Part shown: positions 1 through 9,861 of the stretch, in pieces
Layout of the letters: the number at the start of each line of letters is the position of its first letter
Numbering within the stretch: the first letter of the stretch is position 1
Assembly: GCF_003286085.1 (NCBI RefSeq)
Contig: NW_020825712.1
Coordinates: 1 to 64,000 of the forward strand
DNA from: Drosophila persimilis
Lineage: Eukaryota > Arthropoda > Insecta > Diptera > Drosophilidae
DNA: 64,000 bases
Direction: 5' to 3'
Translations under genes and position numbers: made by a program
Notes under the pieces: generated by a model
Database searches by the model: none
Told to the model about the DNA's origin: nothing
The model's input: the letters and a program-made list of their open reading frames with translations, nothing else

Positions 1-2474
1 TTTGAATTGACTAAATGGTTTTCGAACTCACCTGAGGTCACCGCATCCGAGAGCACAGTTAAACCAATAACGATCTCGGACTCAGAGTCAACTAAGGCGT
101 TAGGAATATCGTGGCTGCCACACGAAGACGTCTTTAAGTTCCGAATTGACACGTCAGTTATGGGTCTCCGAGCGACAAAACGGAACATATTATCGGTGAC
201 ATCAAAGCTGTTTGACCCCCTTGGCTGTTAAGTCCTTTAGTAATTAAGGGAAAGATCCTACTGCAGGAGCTTTGGCTTAACAAGCTAGGTTGGGATGAGT
301 CAATTCCAATGAACTTGGAAACAGCATGGAACTTATTAAAAGAATCCTTGGGTCAGTTGGAGAAGATTACCATACCTCGATTTGTGCATACTGATCTCAT
401 GTCACCGATTCAAGTACATGCCTTTGCCGACGCATCCATGAGAGCTTATGGAGCCTGCGTCTATATCCGTAGAAAGACTGCAGAAGGTTTCGAGGTCTCC
501 TTGTTGACTGCAAAGTCGAAAGTAGCGCCACCCAAGACGAAAACGCTCCCAAGGCTTGAGTTATGTGCCGCTCACCTTCTAGCAGACCTTTGTCACCGAA
601 TCAAATCACTGCTCAAGGTTCCAATTGAGAACGTGATATTCTGGTCAGATTCAGAAGTTACTCTTCATTGGATCAGATCCCACCCTTCGTCGTTGTCAAC
701 ATTCGTTGCGAACCGAGTAGCGGAGATTCAAGAGTGGTCAAGTGAAGCTACGTGGCGGCATGTGCCAACAAAACAGAACCCAGCAGACATAGTTTCGAGA
801 GTTTGTGACGTAGAGGAAATCGTGCAGTCGATCTGGTTTGGTGGACCAGAGTTCTTAAAGTTTGAAGAAGAGAGCTGGCCCAGAAATCCACACTTCGAGC
901 TTTCCGAAGAAGAGATACAGATGGAAAGTCGGAAGAAATCGGTCACACTGACCGGCGCGGCCAAGTCAAATTATTTAGTGGATGTAATCGAGGGATACTC
1001 GTCACACCTCAAACTGCTAAGAGTGTTCGTTTTCGTGTTCCGCTTCATCCGAAAATGCAAAGACAAAAGTCTCAACTTTGGAAAAATTCCGTCATCCGTA
1101 GAATACGACGAGGCGTTTCTAAAAATAGTCGAAATAACACAGAAAAATGAGTCTCAAGAAGATATTGAAAGGGTTCGTAAAGGCACCAAGTTAGGCCCCA
1201 GTCTTCAGCGCTTGAATCCCTTCATCCATGAAGAGGCTGGGACATGGTGCTCTTTTTCGTTGTTGCGAGTTGGAAGGCGACTAGTTAACGCTCCTATGTC
1301 ATATAATGCCAAGTTTCCCTTTTTATTGACAAAACGCTCGCAGTTTGTGCAGACATACGTTCGCTATCTGCATCAAACGAGTTTTCATGCCGGCCCACGA
1401 GCACTCGTGAGTATCCTTAGACAACGCATTTGGATAGTGAATGCTCAGGCGGTCTGCAGGGCGACAGTTAGGTCATGTATTCGTTGCTTTAAATGCAAGC
1501 CGCTACTCCAGACCCAAATGATGGGCAACTTACCCGCAGACCGGCTCCGTGCTCTCCGCCCATTTTCAGTATGTGGCGTTGATTTTTGTGGCCCAGTCTA
1601 TACGACTCTGAAAATTCGTGGAAGGCCCCCTTATAAGTCCTACATAGCGTTATTTGTCTGTTTTGCGTCCAAGGCGGTTCATTTAGAAATTGTCTCCGAT
1701 TTGACGACTAATTCCTTCTTGTTGGCATTCCAAAGGTTCGTCGGTCGTCGAGGATGTCCGCAACGCGTGAACTGCGACAACGCGACAAATTTCGTCGGAG
1801 CAAGTCGCCACTTCAGCGAACTGCGGAGGAAGATAGAGGCGGAAGCGGACGCGATACGCGAATTTGCGTCAAGAAGCGGGTGCGAGATTGCCTTCATACC
1901 GCCTCGAGCACCGCACATGGGCGGACTTTGGCAGGCCGGTGTGAAGTCTGCCAAGGGCCTACTCCTACGGGCAGTCGGAAGCGCTCTCCTCACCGCAGAG
2001 GAGCTGGAGACCGTGCTGGTCGGGATCGAGGCGGTACTCAACTCGCGCCCGCTAGGACCCCTAAGCTCAGACCCAAGCGACGGAGACATGCTGACTCCCG
2101 GGCACCTGCTGACAGGCGGGCCGCTCATCGCACCCCCAGCACCCAGGACCCCGGACCAGGAGGGTCTGAGCTGCTTAAAGCGATGGCGGCTTGTCTCGTC
2201 AGCCAGGCAAATGTTCTGGCAGCGATGGTCCCGGGAGTATGTGCTGGGATTGCAAATAAGATTCAAGTGGCACCAGGAGGAACCAAACATCAAGGAAGGC
2301 GACCTCGTAATCGTCGCCGAGGACAACCTGCCCCCTCAACAGGGGCTCCTCGGAAGGGTGGTCGTTACAACCGCCGGGCAGGACGGAAGGGTCAGAGTGG
2401 TCGACCTAAGGACGAGCAGCGGAGCCACGTTCAGGAGGCCAATCCACAAGTTGGCTCTTCTGCCACTGGTTTGA
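1..2474 (+). pseudogene. BEL/Pao retrotransposon pol, 3' part (RT end, RNase H, integrase, DUF5641)
   Basis: Polyprotein of an LTR retrotransposon that copies its RNA and integrates the DNA. The window opens inside the RT. The frame breaks near 226-231 (the conserved FDPLG stretch runs into a stop, and the next frame carries on), consistent with a 1-base loss. The second frame then stays open to 2474. RNase H signs: FADAS near 422, LELCAA near 558, WSDSEV near 643, and NPADIVSR near 778. Integrase follows with a zinc-binding His/Cys region (1370-1495), GVDFCGP (about 1577) and CDNATNFVG (about 1773). The last acidic residue of the catalytic triad, normally Glu in a GGLWEA motif, reads Gln here (GGLWQAG, about 1922). 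The DUF5641 domain typical of BEL/Pao ends the protein just before the LTR. The open frame, GC-rich after 1750, suggests fairly recent activity. Order RT-RH-IN-DUF5641 excludes copia. Confidence 0.9.
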
Positions 2475-2501
2475 AGCCTTCCAGGCCTTCAACGGGGCCG
2501 G

Positions 2502-2809
2502 TGTAGCGCCATTTGGCGTATAATAATTGTTATTAGGATCGTATTTTATGAAGTCTAGTGTAAGTTAGGCTAGGGCAAAGCGGGAGCGCAATATAAGCTC
2601 GCTCTCTCGCTCTTGGCGAATTCGCCCCACTTTGCAACCGTAGGTAAGATAGGCGCAGAAGAAATTGTTTGAATATATGAAGAGAAGTCGAGAAAAATCT
2701 ATGAAAACGAACGCACGCACTCCTTTTTTTTCGTCGTCGTAAAATACAAATTTGCAGTCACCCAAGTTTTTCGGTCTATTTATTTTAGAAAAACTATTCT
2801 AAATTTTCA
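2502..2809 (+). repeat. 3' LTR of BEL/Pao element (TGTAGCGCC family, 308 bp)
   Basis: Begins TGTAGCGCCATTTGGCG and ends AAATTTTCA, so it has the usual TG...CA ends. It lies 27 bases after the pol stop. The same 308 bp sequence recurs at 28701, 31144 and 43003, where it is followed by TGGCGCCCCC, which fits a primer-binding site. That fixes it as an LTR and fixes its right edge. The upstream GGGGCCGG is a poor polypurine tract. Confidence 0.88.
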
Positions 2810-3139
2810 GGAATTAATGATGCAGTATCGAAACTTTAAAGGAATCATTTAGTCACGGCACTTTGTAACGGCGATGCCTTATTGTAAAATTAAACTTATT
2901 TTTCGCTGAAATATTTTAAAAGTTAGGCGTATGCCAAATAAATTGTATTCTCTAACGTTTTGATTTTAAAAACCTTTCTTTTTTATCACCCACTTATACA
3001 AAAAAGATTCTTTAACGAGCGGGAACGAAATGAACTCTGAATTATGCTCGCACTTGTCATGAGATAGGAGAGTGGAACTTTTCTCCCTCTCTCTCTTTCT
3101 TACACACAAGCCCGCCGTTCTGTCTCGCTTCCCTCCGCC
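2810..3139. other. AT-rich flank, no gene seen
   Basis: No credible coding region. It follows the LTR directly. From about 3080 it becomes CT-rich and grades into the Helitron relic. The short reading frames here have no recognisable domain. Confidence 0.5.
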
Positions 3140-3412
3140 AGAGCGAACACACTGCACGAGAAAGAGTGTGTGAGATGGATAGAGAGATCGAGAGAGAATG
3201 AGTAAGCGCGTGGAAGGCGATTTGGTCGTTATGGCTATAATAACGATCCGATCTCATCCACATTTGACAGTCTAGTAAATATGGCGTTCTCTACGATTCT
3301 GCGTTAATTGTGAATTCCACAGATTTTTGGTCTTTGTGGGAGCGGACGGGTCCAGGTGTCTGGATATACAATTTGGTTGCTCTAGCTTTCATGGTCTCTG
3401 ATATCTAGGTGC
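3140..3412 (-). mobile_element. Degenerate Helitron relic
   Basis: Weak but colinear similarity to the minus-oriented Helitrons elsewhere in the window: a GA-rich stretch (3170-3200), GGCTATAATAACGATCCGATC near 3231, CTACGATTCTGCGTT near 3291, a GGTCTTTGTGGGAGCGGA block near 3329, and TTGGTTGCTCTAGCTTTC near 3373. Both termini are lost. It is much more diverged than the other copies, so it is an older insertion. Confidence 0.55.
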
Positions 3413-3796
3413 TCATCAAGGACGCTCATAGGACGAAAAGGCTTCCTTCTGGAAGTTACACTCATCCAGAGCCACATCTATTTGAGTACCATGGCCCTTC
3501 AAGAGTTCATGATTTGTTAGCCCCATTTGTCAAAGATATACATACTCGACATGTTTACTCCTCCGAGGACAGCCAAACCAAAACAGTAGTGAGTGAAGGG
3601 CCGATGTCCACTCGTTTTTAGATTCTGATCCTTTCGAATTTAGTGAATGTACCGACCAAATAGCCCTTGAAGTGAGTGTCACTTTCTCATGGAGTACATT
3701 CATCGCCTCAATTTGGCATTCTCTATTGCTAGAAATTGAACACGAAATACGTATATTCTGATATTTGGTACATGGCGTTGTACGTCGGCTGGTCTC
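3413..3796. other. Unassigned DNA upstream of the aminopeptidase pseudogene
   Basis: One 70-codon frame (3409-3621, +) is open, but I recognise nothing in it and codon usage is not persuasive. It may include decayed 5' sequence of the neighbouring aminopeptidase gene or other flank. Confidence 0.35.
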
Positions 3797-5189
3797 CTAG
3801 GCCTTCCCGCAGCGCCTGCGACCACGTCCCCAGGCTATCCAGCGCCGCTCCGCCTCGCAGGCGGTAAACCAGATGTTGCAGCTCCAGCAGATGGACATGT
3901 GTGCGGATCCTCCATCCCGCGGACTTGTGGTCGGCGTGTTCGCCGACGAAACGGACCGCAATGATGCTGGCGTCCTCACCGCGGCCGGTTGGCGGTACAA
4001 TGTCCAGAAGACTGCCGGCCGATTGCTAGAGGTCCTCCGCATGTCCGGGGGGCCGCATTGGGCATCTGGCTCTACCAGGAGCTGCGTAACCCACAGAACA
4101 GGATTCCAGTGCCGTCGCTGGACTTATACGCAAGAAAAGACGAGGTCTGCGACCTCGAAGGATGGCGCATTGGTCTGCAGAAGGCAGCCGCCCAGAACCT
4201 GACGAGACAGCTGCAGGAGATGCCCTCCAACCTCCTCACACCCACAGCTTTTGCGCAGAATGTCGTCGAGGTGCTGTGCAAATCCGGTGTCAATGTGGAG
4301 GTCAAGGTCGAGGGCTGGGCCGAGAGCCAGTCAATGCACGCCTTCCTGGCTGTGGGCAAGGCTCGTGCGAGCCACCCATCTTCCTGGAGCTGAGTTACTA
4401 CGGCACCTGTGCCGAGGAGCGCCCCATTGTGCTGGTGGGCCAAGGCGTGACTTACGATGCTGGAGGATTGTGCCTGAAAGAGAAACATGAGCTCTTCCAT
4501 ATGCGTGGCGACATGACCGGGGCCGCCGTTGTGGTGGCCTGTTGTCGAGCTGTGGCTGGCCTGCGTTTACCGGTAAGTACTCAGGACAGAAATGATATCT
4601 CCTTGAATAATAATGCTGTTCTTAGGTCAACATTCGCGGCCTGATACCTCTTTGTGAAAACGTAGTGGGCTGCAATTCGGTCCGTACTGGGGACATGGTC
4701 AAGTCCATGAACGGCAAGACCATCGAGATCCAGTGCACCGATCACGAGGATGTACTGGTCCTGGCAGACGCCCTGCTGTATGCGCAAAACTTCTGTCCCA
4801 AGTGCATTGGATGAGTCGGCTGCGGGGGTCTTTACCAACTCGGAGATCCTGTGGCAGCAGATCAAGCACGCCAGCATGCATACCGGGACGCAGCGATGTG
4901 CAGAACTATGGCATTGACCGAGGTGGACGTCCCTGCAAGGCCGCTGCCTTTCTCCGTGAGTTTGTGCCCTGTGGCCAGTGGATGTATATTGTGAGTATTG
5001 TGGGGCGCTTTGTTGGGGCGCAGATCTTATGGACTTTCTCCCTCAAAGGATGCCACAAATGTTATGGTGACAAAGGGCTTCGAATACGAGTATCTGCGCA
5101 AGGGAATGGCCGGCCGCCCGACCCGAACACTGGTGGAGTTTATTGCTCAGACGATTTGCAAGGATACGGCCCCACGTTTGGCCAAGTAA
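3797..5189 (+). pseudogene. M17 leucyl aminopeptidase pseudogene, S-Lap-like
   Basis: Fragments in shifting frames spell a cytosol aminopeptidase (peptidase M17). The N-terminal domain carries RGLVVGVFADETD (about 3921) and AGWRYNVQKTAGRLLEV (about 3984). The linker has PVPSLDLYARKDEVCDLEGW. The catalytic domain has GQGVTYDAGG (about 4439), MRGDMTGAA (about 4501), CTDHEDVLVLADAL (about 4734) and a C-terminal MAGRPTRTLVEF (about 5107). Against canonical M17, the zinc-ligand Lys of VGKG is Gln, and the Arg of the NTDAEGRL motif is Val, while the Asp/Glu ligands there remain. Loss of catalytic residues is known for Drosophila sperm leucyl aminopeptidases (S-Laps), so this part may predate inactivation. 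A short intron is retained (4573-4625), so it is not a retrocopy. Frame breaks near 4045, 4365, 4800, 4890 and 5010 make it a pseudogene. Start codon not identifiable. Confidence 0.85.
4573..4625 (+). other. Retained 53-bp intron in the aminopeptidase pseudogene
   Basis: Donor GTAAGTACT at 4573 and acceptor GTTCTTAG ending 4625. Removing it joins the reading LRLP to VNIRGLIPLCENV in frame, which matches the continuous M17 fold. Length is typical of small Drosophila introns. Confidence 0.8.
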
Positions 5190-5665
5190 TCAATCTCTAA
5201 CGGGAATCCAATGTTATATATATTTTTTACTGTGTTTTTTGACGATGCCACACACGAACACAAAATTACACTTGAGCTATGATCACTCAATTTTACATAT
5301 GTTTTCGCATTTTTAATCTCCACACAAACACATGCGGCACATTCGTTTATTATGAAATTGTAACGTATAAAACAGAGAAACAGCGCTAGTGTTCGATCTT
5401 TTGTTGGGTCCTGGGCTTCCAACTATTGAACATGATAACTAGACACTGTGGATTATTGCTTTGTCAGACTCTACCCGGAATCGGGTATTATATGTAATAT
5501 CTGTGGTATCCCTAAAAGTGAGTGCTACGCCAGGGAGACTGCATGAGTAATCACAACGTTTATGTCAATGGGTGGATAGTTTTGCAGCAGCTTCACATTC
5601 GAGGCAAAGTCGTTCTCTAAAATTGCTTCCCTTTGGATTCTATAAATCAGTAAATACATCAGTAA
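5190..5665. other. Intergenic DNA between two convergent pseudogenes
   Basis: AT-rich, no gene seen. It probably contains the former 3' flanks of the aminopeptidase (+) and the TBC-domain gene (-). It has a short palindromic CCCGGAATCGGGTATTATATG at 5474, which resembles neither Helitron end well. Confidence 0.4.
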
Positions 5666-6847
5666 ATGCAAATGAATCAGTTCAAAGTCAGCGCATGCTT
5701 ACAATATCATGGTTCAGCAGATTTTGATGAGAAAATTAAAGCGCTGCTCGTCCGAGAATACCTAATCCCAAATTCGCAGCACATCGGGCAGTGGAAATTC
5801 CTGCGAGAGCAGGAGGGTGAGCCACCTGAAGCTGTAGTACTGCGGAGGCAGCTCTTGGCTTTTCAGATGCTATATCTTTAGTCTTCAGCATGTTAGATAG
5901 CAGGCCCATCATGAACTTTATACCACCCTCCGCATCGTCCAGAGTCTTGATGAAGAAGTCGCGTATCTCGCTCATTAGAGCCGTGAAGCAGAAGAAACAG
6001 TCTGCCTCCGCGTGGGCGCGGTACGAGAGATCCGGATCCGAGGCCATCACATAGTAGATGGGTCCGACAATCTCATTCTTGCCCTGTACGTAACCCAGGC
6101 CAGGACGTTCGCCGAGCTGAGCACCGTGGGCACTACCCGTTTGTGAAGCCGGCGCCCGTGCTCGCCTTTACTGTGCACCACAATGTCACAGGGATACTCT
6201 GTGGGCTGCTGAAAGAACGAGATGTCGGGACACAGGCGCCTCACATCTTTGCCGATCTGCAGCAGAAATTTGTTGTCATTGAAGAATGTGTTCCAGGCGC
6301 TTTCTGGCCCCTCGCTAAGCGGATGATCTTGTAGGCCAACGCCCCTTGAATCAACAGCGACGTCCCCGTCCCCGTCGCCTTCTCCAGCTCCATTGCAGCT
6401 GTGTCCCGGGGGGAGTACCAATTCCTCAATGAACTGCTGGTTCAGGGCTCGCTTCTGGGCCAGCGTGGTCGTCCAACTGCTGCGTCTTGGTCCCAAGTAG
6501 CCCAACAGCAGTTTCCAGCTGAGTGCACGGAAGCTTTATACATCGGGCACACCTGTGGATTGGATTGGATTCATGTCCATGAATTACTACGCCTATCAGA
6601 AGTGTGATATCCCACCATTAAACGTCAGTCTGCGCAGCTCCTTTAGGTCAACCACATCCTGGGCCAGCGCATCATCGAACTCTTTTACACTGAAAGATAC
6701 AGGGGGGGATAACAATCTTTTGTTCTTAATTCCCGAAAACACGTCACATTTTTGTGTCGTCCATACCGCGCCTTGAAAATGGACATGCTTTGGCTGTATG
6801 CGGGCGAGGATCTCAGTTTGCTCCATGCAGGGACAGTCGCTTTGCAA
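5666..6847 (-). pseudogene. TBC-domain Rab GTPase-activating protein pseudogene, TBC1D13-like
   Basis: Minus-strand pieces in changing frames give, in order, DLKELRRLTFNG (N-terminal TBC entry, about 6630), an LLGYLGP-type block with NQQFIEEL (about 6430), a region with SAWNTFFNDN and KDVRRLCPDISFFQ (6225-6300), PGLGYVQGKNEIVGP (about 6075), HAEADCFFCFTALMSEIRDFF (about 5985), and QELPPQYYSFR plus SQEFPLPDVLRIWD (5770-5850). These match the TBC1D13 branch of Rab-GAPs, which act on small GTPases in membrane traffic. The WD of the last motif is followed by a stop codon, and several indels shift the frame. The usual IxxDxxR arginine finger is represented by the DVRRLCPD stretch. It faces the aminopeptidase pseudogene tail to tail. 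Confidence 0.85.
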
Positions 6848-7249
6848 TGATGTGGACTGGACTTATATTATTGCTTTGTTGTCATCCAGCCAGCTGCATT
6901 ATTGCTTTTCCCAATACAGTTCGAAGCAGAAACAATTTTGATATTCCGTCGAATATTTTTAGATATCTAGATATCTCAGCCCTGCCCACATAATTTTATC
7001 CGATTAATGAATCAATTTTCTACTTAGCTGTCTTGTTTTAAATACTTGACTTTAATTGTTTTTGCCTCAATTTTGGTTCCTCAACAACAATATATGTATC
7101 TGAAAACCCGAACTTAGCCCTCTTAAGCCCCCTCTATTTAAATAGTTCAAATACTGGAGGTAAATGACGGAAAATATTAACGATTGTAAATTCTTCTTGT
7201 AGGCTCATGCTACCTTTCCTCTGAACTTAAAAAAAAAAAACACTATATC
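6848..7249. other. AT-rich flank containing a motif repeated at 12630
   Basis: No gene. About 70 bases (6938-7007: TTTTGATATTCCGTCGAATA, then a variable part, then CACATAATTTTATCC) recur at 12630-12700, on the other side of the roo-like element. It ends in an A-run (7230-7240) just before the LTR remnant. Confidence 0.55.
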
Positions 7250-7270
7250 TGTTCAGCCACAGACATGTAA

Positions 7271-9861
7271 ATCGGAGTCGAGCATTACTACTCGCTGCTG
7301 CTACCAGATCAACAGCTAAGCTGGGATGGATTGTGGCAGGAAAAGTCAAATCTGCCCACAATTCCTCACCCATTTGTGCAACGGGAGTAAACGAGCTCAT
7401 GGAAAGATTCTGCACTCTGGACAATCTAGAGACGGAAGACAAACCACGCACTCCAGTGGAAGCACGGTGTGAGCTCATTTTATAGAAAATCTTCAGACAG
7501 CTTCAGACGGCCGTTTTATTGTAAAGCTCCTATTTTCCGAACACCCTTCAGCCCTGGGGGAGTCGTTGGAAACCGCAACAAAAAGATTCCTAGCGTTGGA
7601 GCGGCGAAGCTCAACAGAAACTTGGAAGAGTTATGTGGACTTCATGGAAGAGTATGAAGGACTAGGACATATGAAGATTGAGCCAGCATCAAAAGTTCCC
7701 AAAAGGCACTACTTCATTTCACATCATTGTGTACTCAAACATGAGAGCACCACCACAAAGCTTCGGGTAGTATTCGATGCCTCATGCAAATCAACAAGCG
7801 GGAAATCTTTGAACGACATTCTGCAGGCTGGACCCACCGTTCAGAGCGAACTTATGTCCATTCTGCTACGATTTCGAATTCATAAGTACGTATTCACAGC
7901 GGACATAGAAAAGATGTACCGCCAAGTGTGGATGAATCCGGAGGATCAATTCCATCAGATGATAGTCTGGAGAAGCAATCCATCCGAAGAGATCAGGTAC
8001 TATCGCCTGAAAACAGTAACATATGGGACAACAGCTGCTCCGTTCCTAGCAACGAAATGTCTGGATCATTTGGCAATACAATACAAAGACAGACTACCAG
8101 TAGGATCAACAACGAGCAAACACGATTCCAGAGGCAATTCATGCTCGACAAGAACTAAATAAGATATTTCTACCGTCCGGATTCAAATTGCGCAAGTGGT
8201 GCTCCAACAATGAGCAACTTCTCCAAGGAATCCCCAAAGAGGATATTGTAACCGATGTAAAATTAGGAGAGACACTAGAGCACTACAGCGTGAAAACTCT
8301 GGGTCTCATCTGGATGCCGAAGAAGGATACATTGTGTGGACGAACACAGAAAAGCCAGGCTACACGCATCACCAAACGGGTGGTACGTTCCGAACTGGCC
8401 CAAATCTTTGACTCTTTGCACCGGTGGTAGTAAAGGCAAAAATCTTCATGCAACAACTTTGGGAGCTCAAACTGGATTGGGATAACGAATTACCATTACA
8501 ACACCAAACCGAATGGAAAGAATACCGGGACGACTTACAAACATTGAACAAAATGCAAATTCCCCGGTATATCTACGATGGTAAAATTCCAGTTACCCAA
8601 GAACTCCATAAGTTTGTAGATGCATCAGAACGAGCATATGGCGCAGCAGTATATGTACGCGCTACATACAAAAACAACCAAGTGTCAGTAAGACTGCTCT
8701 GTTCGAAATCACGTGTGGCGCCGACAGCCAAACAATCACTACCACTGTTAGAACTTTGTGCTGCAGTGAGCTCACAAACCGAGTCCGACAGGATCTGCAC
8801 ATGGACATTACAACGGTTTCAGGATGGTTTTGGAGTGATTCCACCGTTGTTTTATCCTGGATAAACGCATCGTCATCAACATACCATACCTTTGTGGCAA
8901 ATCGAATAGCCAAAATCCAGGCATTAACAAATCAGTCACAATGGCGTCACGACGTGTCATCGGCCAACAACGCAGCCGATGTCCTGTCGAGAGGAATCGC
9001 ATTGTGGTGCTCAAGCATTAAGGGCAATCGCAAGACAACAATATTGGATTATCAATGACAAGACAATGGCTAGAAGCATCATCCACAGCTGTGTTAGATG
9101 CACCAAGGCTAGACCAAAGCTGATACACCAGATCATGGGCAATCTCCTAGCACAACGAGTCACACAAGCACGCCCGTTTCTTAATGTAGGCGTCGACTAC
9201 TGTGGACCAATCTCGATCCACCATAAGATCCGAGGCAAAAGACCCGATAAGGCGTACATCGCCGTGTTTTGCTACTTTTCCACAAAGGCACCTGGAGCTG
9301 GTAAGCGACCTGACCACAGATGCATTCTTGGCCGCCCTGCGTCGATTCTTAAGCAGACGTGGGAAGTGCCAAACTATTCATTGCGACAATGCAACGAACT
9401 TTGTGGGTGCAAACAACCAGCTTAAAGAATTAGAAGACTCTATATTCAGCTCAAAGGCAAGTGCTCTGATCACGAATCATTGCAACAAAAAGCAAGTGGA
9501 TTTTAAATTCATTCCTCCCAGGGCTCCATCGTTTGGCGGCCTCTGGGAAGCGGCGGTAAAATCAGCAAAAAAAACTGTTGATAACAACCACCAACACAGC
9601 CTCATTGACATTTGAAGAACTAAACACAGTGATAATAATCGAAATTGAAGCAATTCTCAAATCTCGACCCATCACTCCAATGTCAAATGATCCCACTGAT
9701 ACAACAGCGCTCACCCCAGGACACTTCTTGATTGGTGAACCATTGACAACGCCTCCTGACGTCAAAACTGACCATCAAGGAAGAACATTGGTCAAGCGCT
9801 GGGAATTGGTATCGCGTCTAAAGCACAATGGAAACAATGGTCTACAGAATACCTCCAAGAA
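7271..9861 (+). pseudogene. BEL/Pao pol of the envelope-carrying element, frameshifted
   Basis: Reads through the protease/RT linker (LGWIVAGK near 7320), RT (LRVVFDASC near 7765 and FTADIEKMYRQV near 7895), RNase H (FVDASERAYGAAVYV near 8612, LLELCAA near 8747, WSDSTVVLSW near 8831), integrase (HSCVRCTKARPK near 9090, GVDYCGP near 9189, CDNATNFVGA near 9383, GGLWEAAVKSAK near 9537) and into DUF5641. At least six frame breaks (about 7480, 8160, 8425, 8770, 9020, 9290, 9570) kill it. The RT segment that should carry the YVDD active site is absent: the frame jumps near 8100-8160 from the DRLPVG region to a later block. The integrase triad, unlike that of the element at window position 1, keeps its Glu in the WEAA motif. 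Confidence 0.85.

Noticed and set aside
1679-2506. Long antisense and alternative-frame ORFs at 1679-2326 (-) and 1754-2506 (+)
   Set aside because: Shadows of the GC-rich integrase/DUF5641 frame; no family resemblance of their own.
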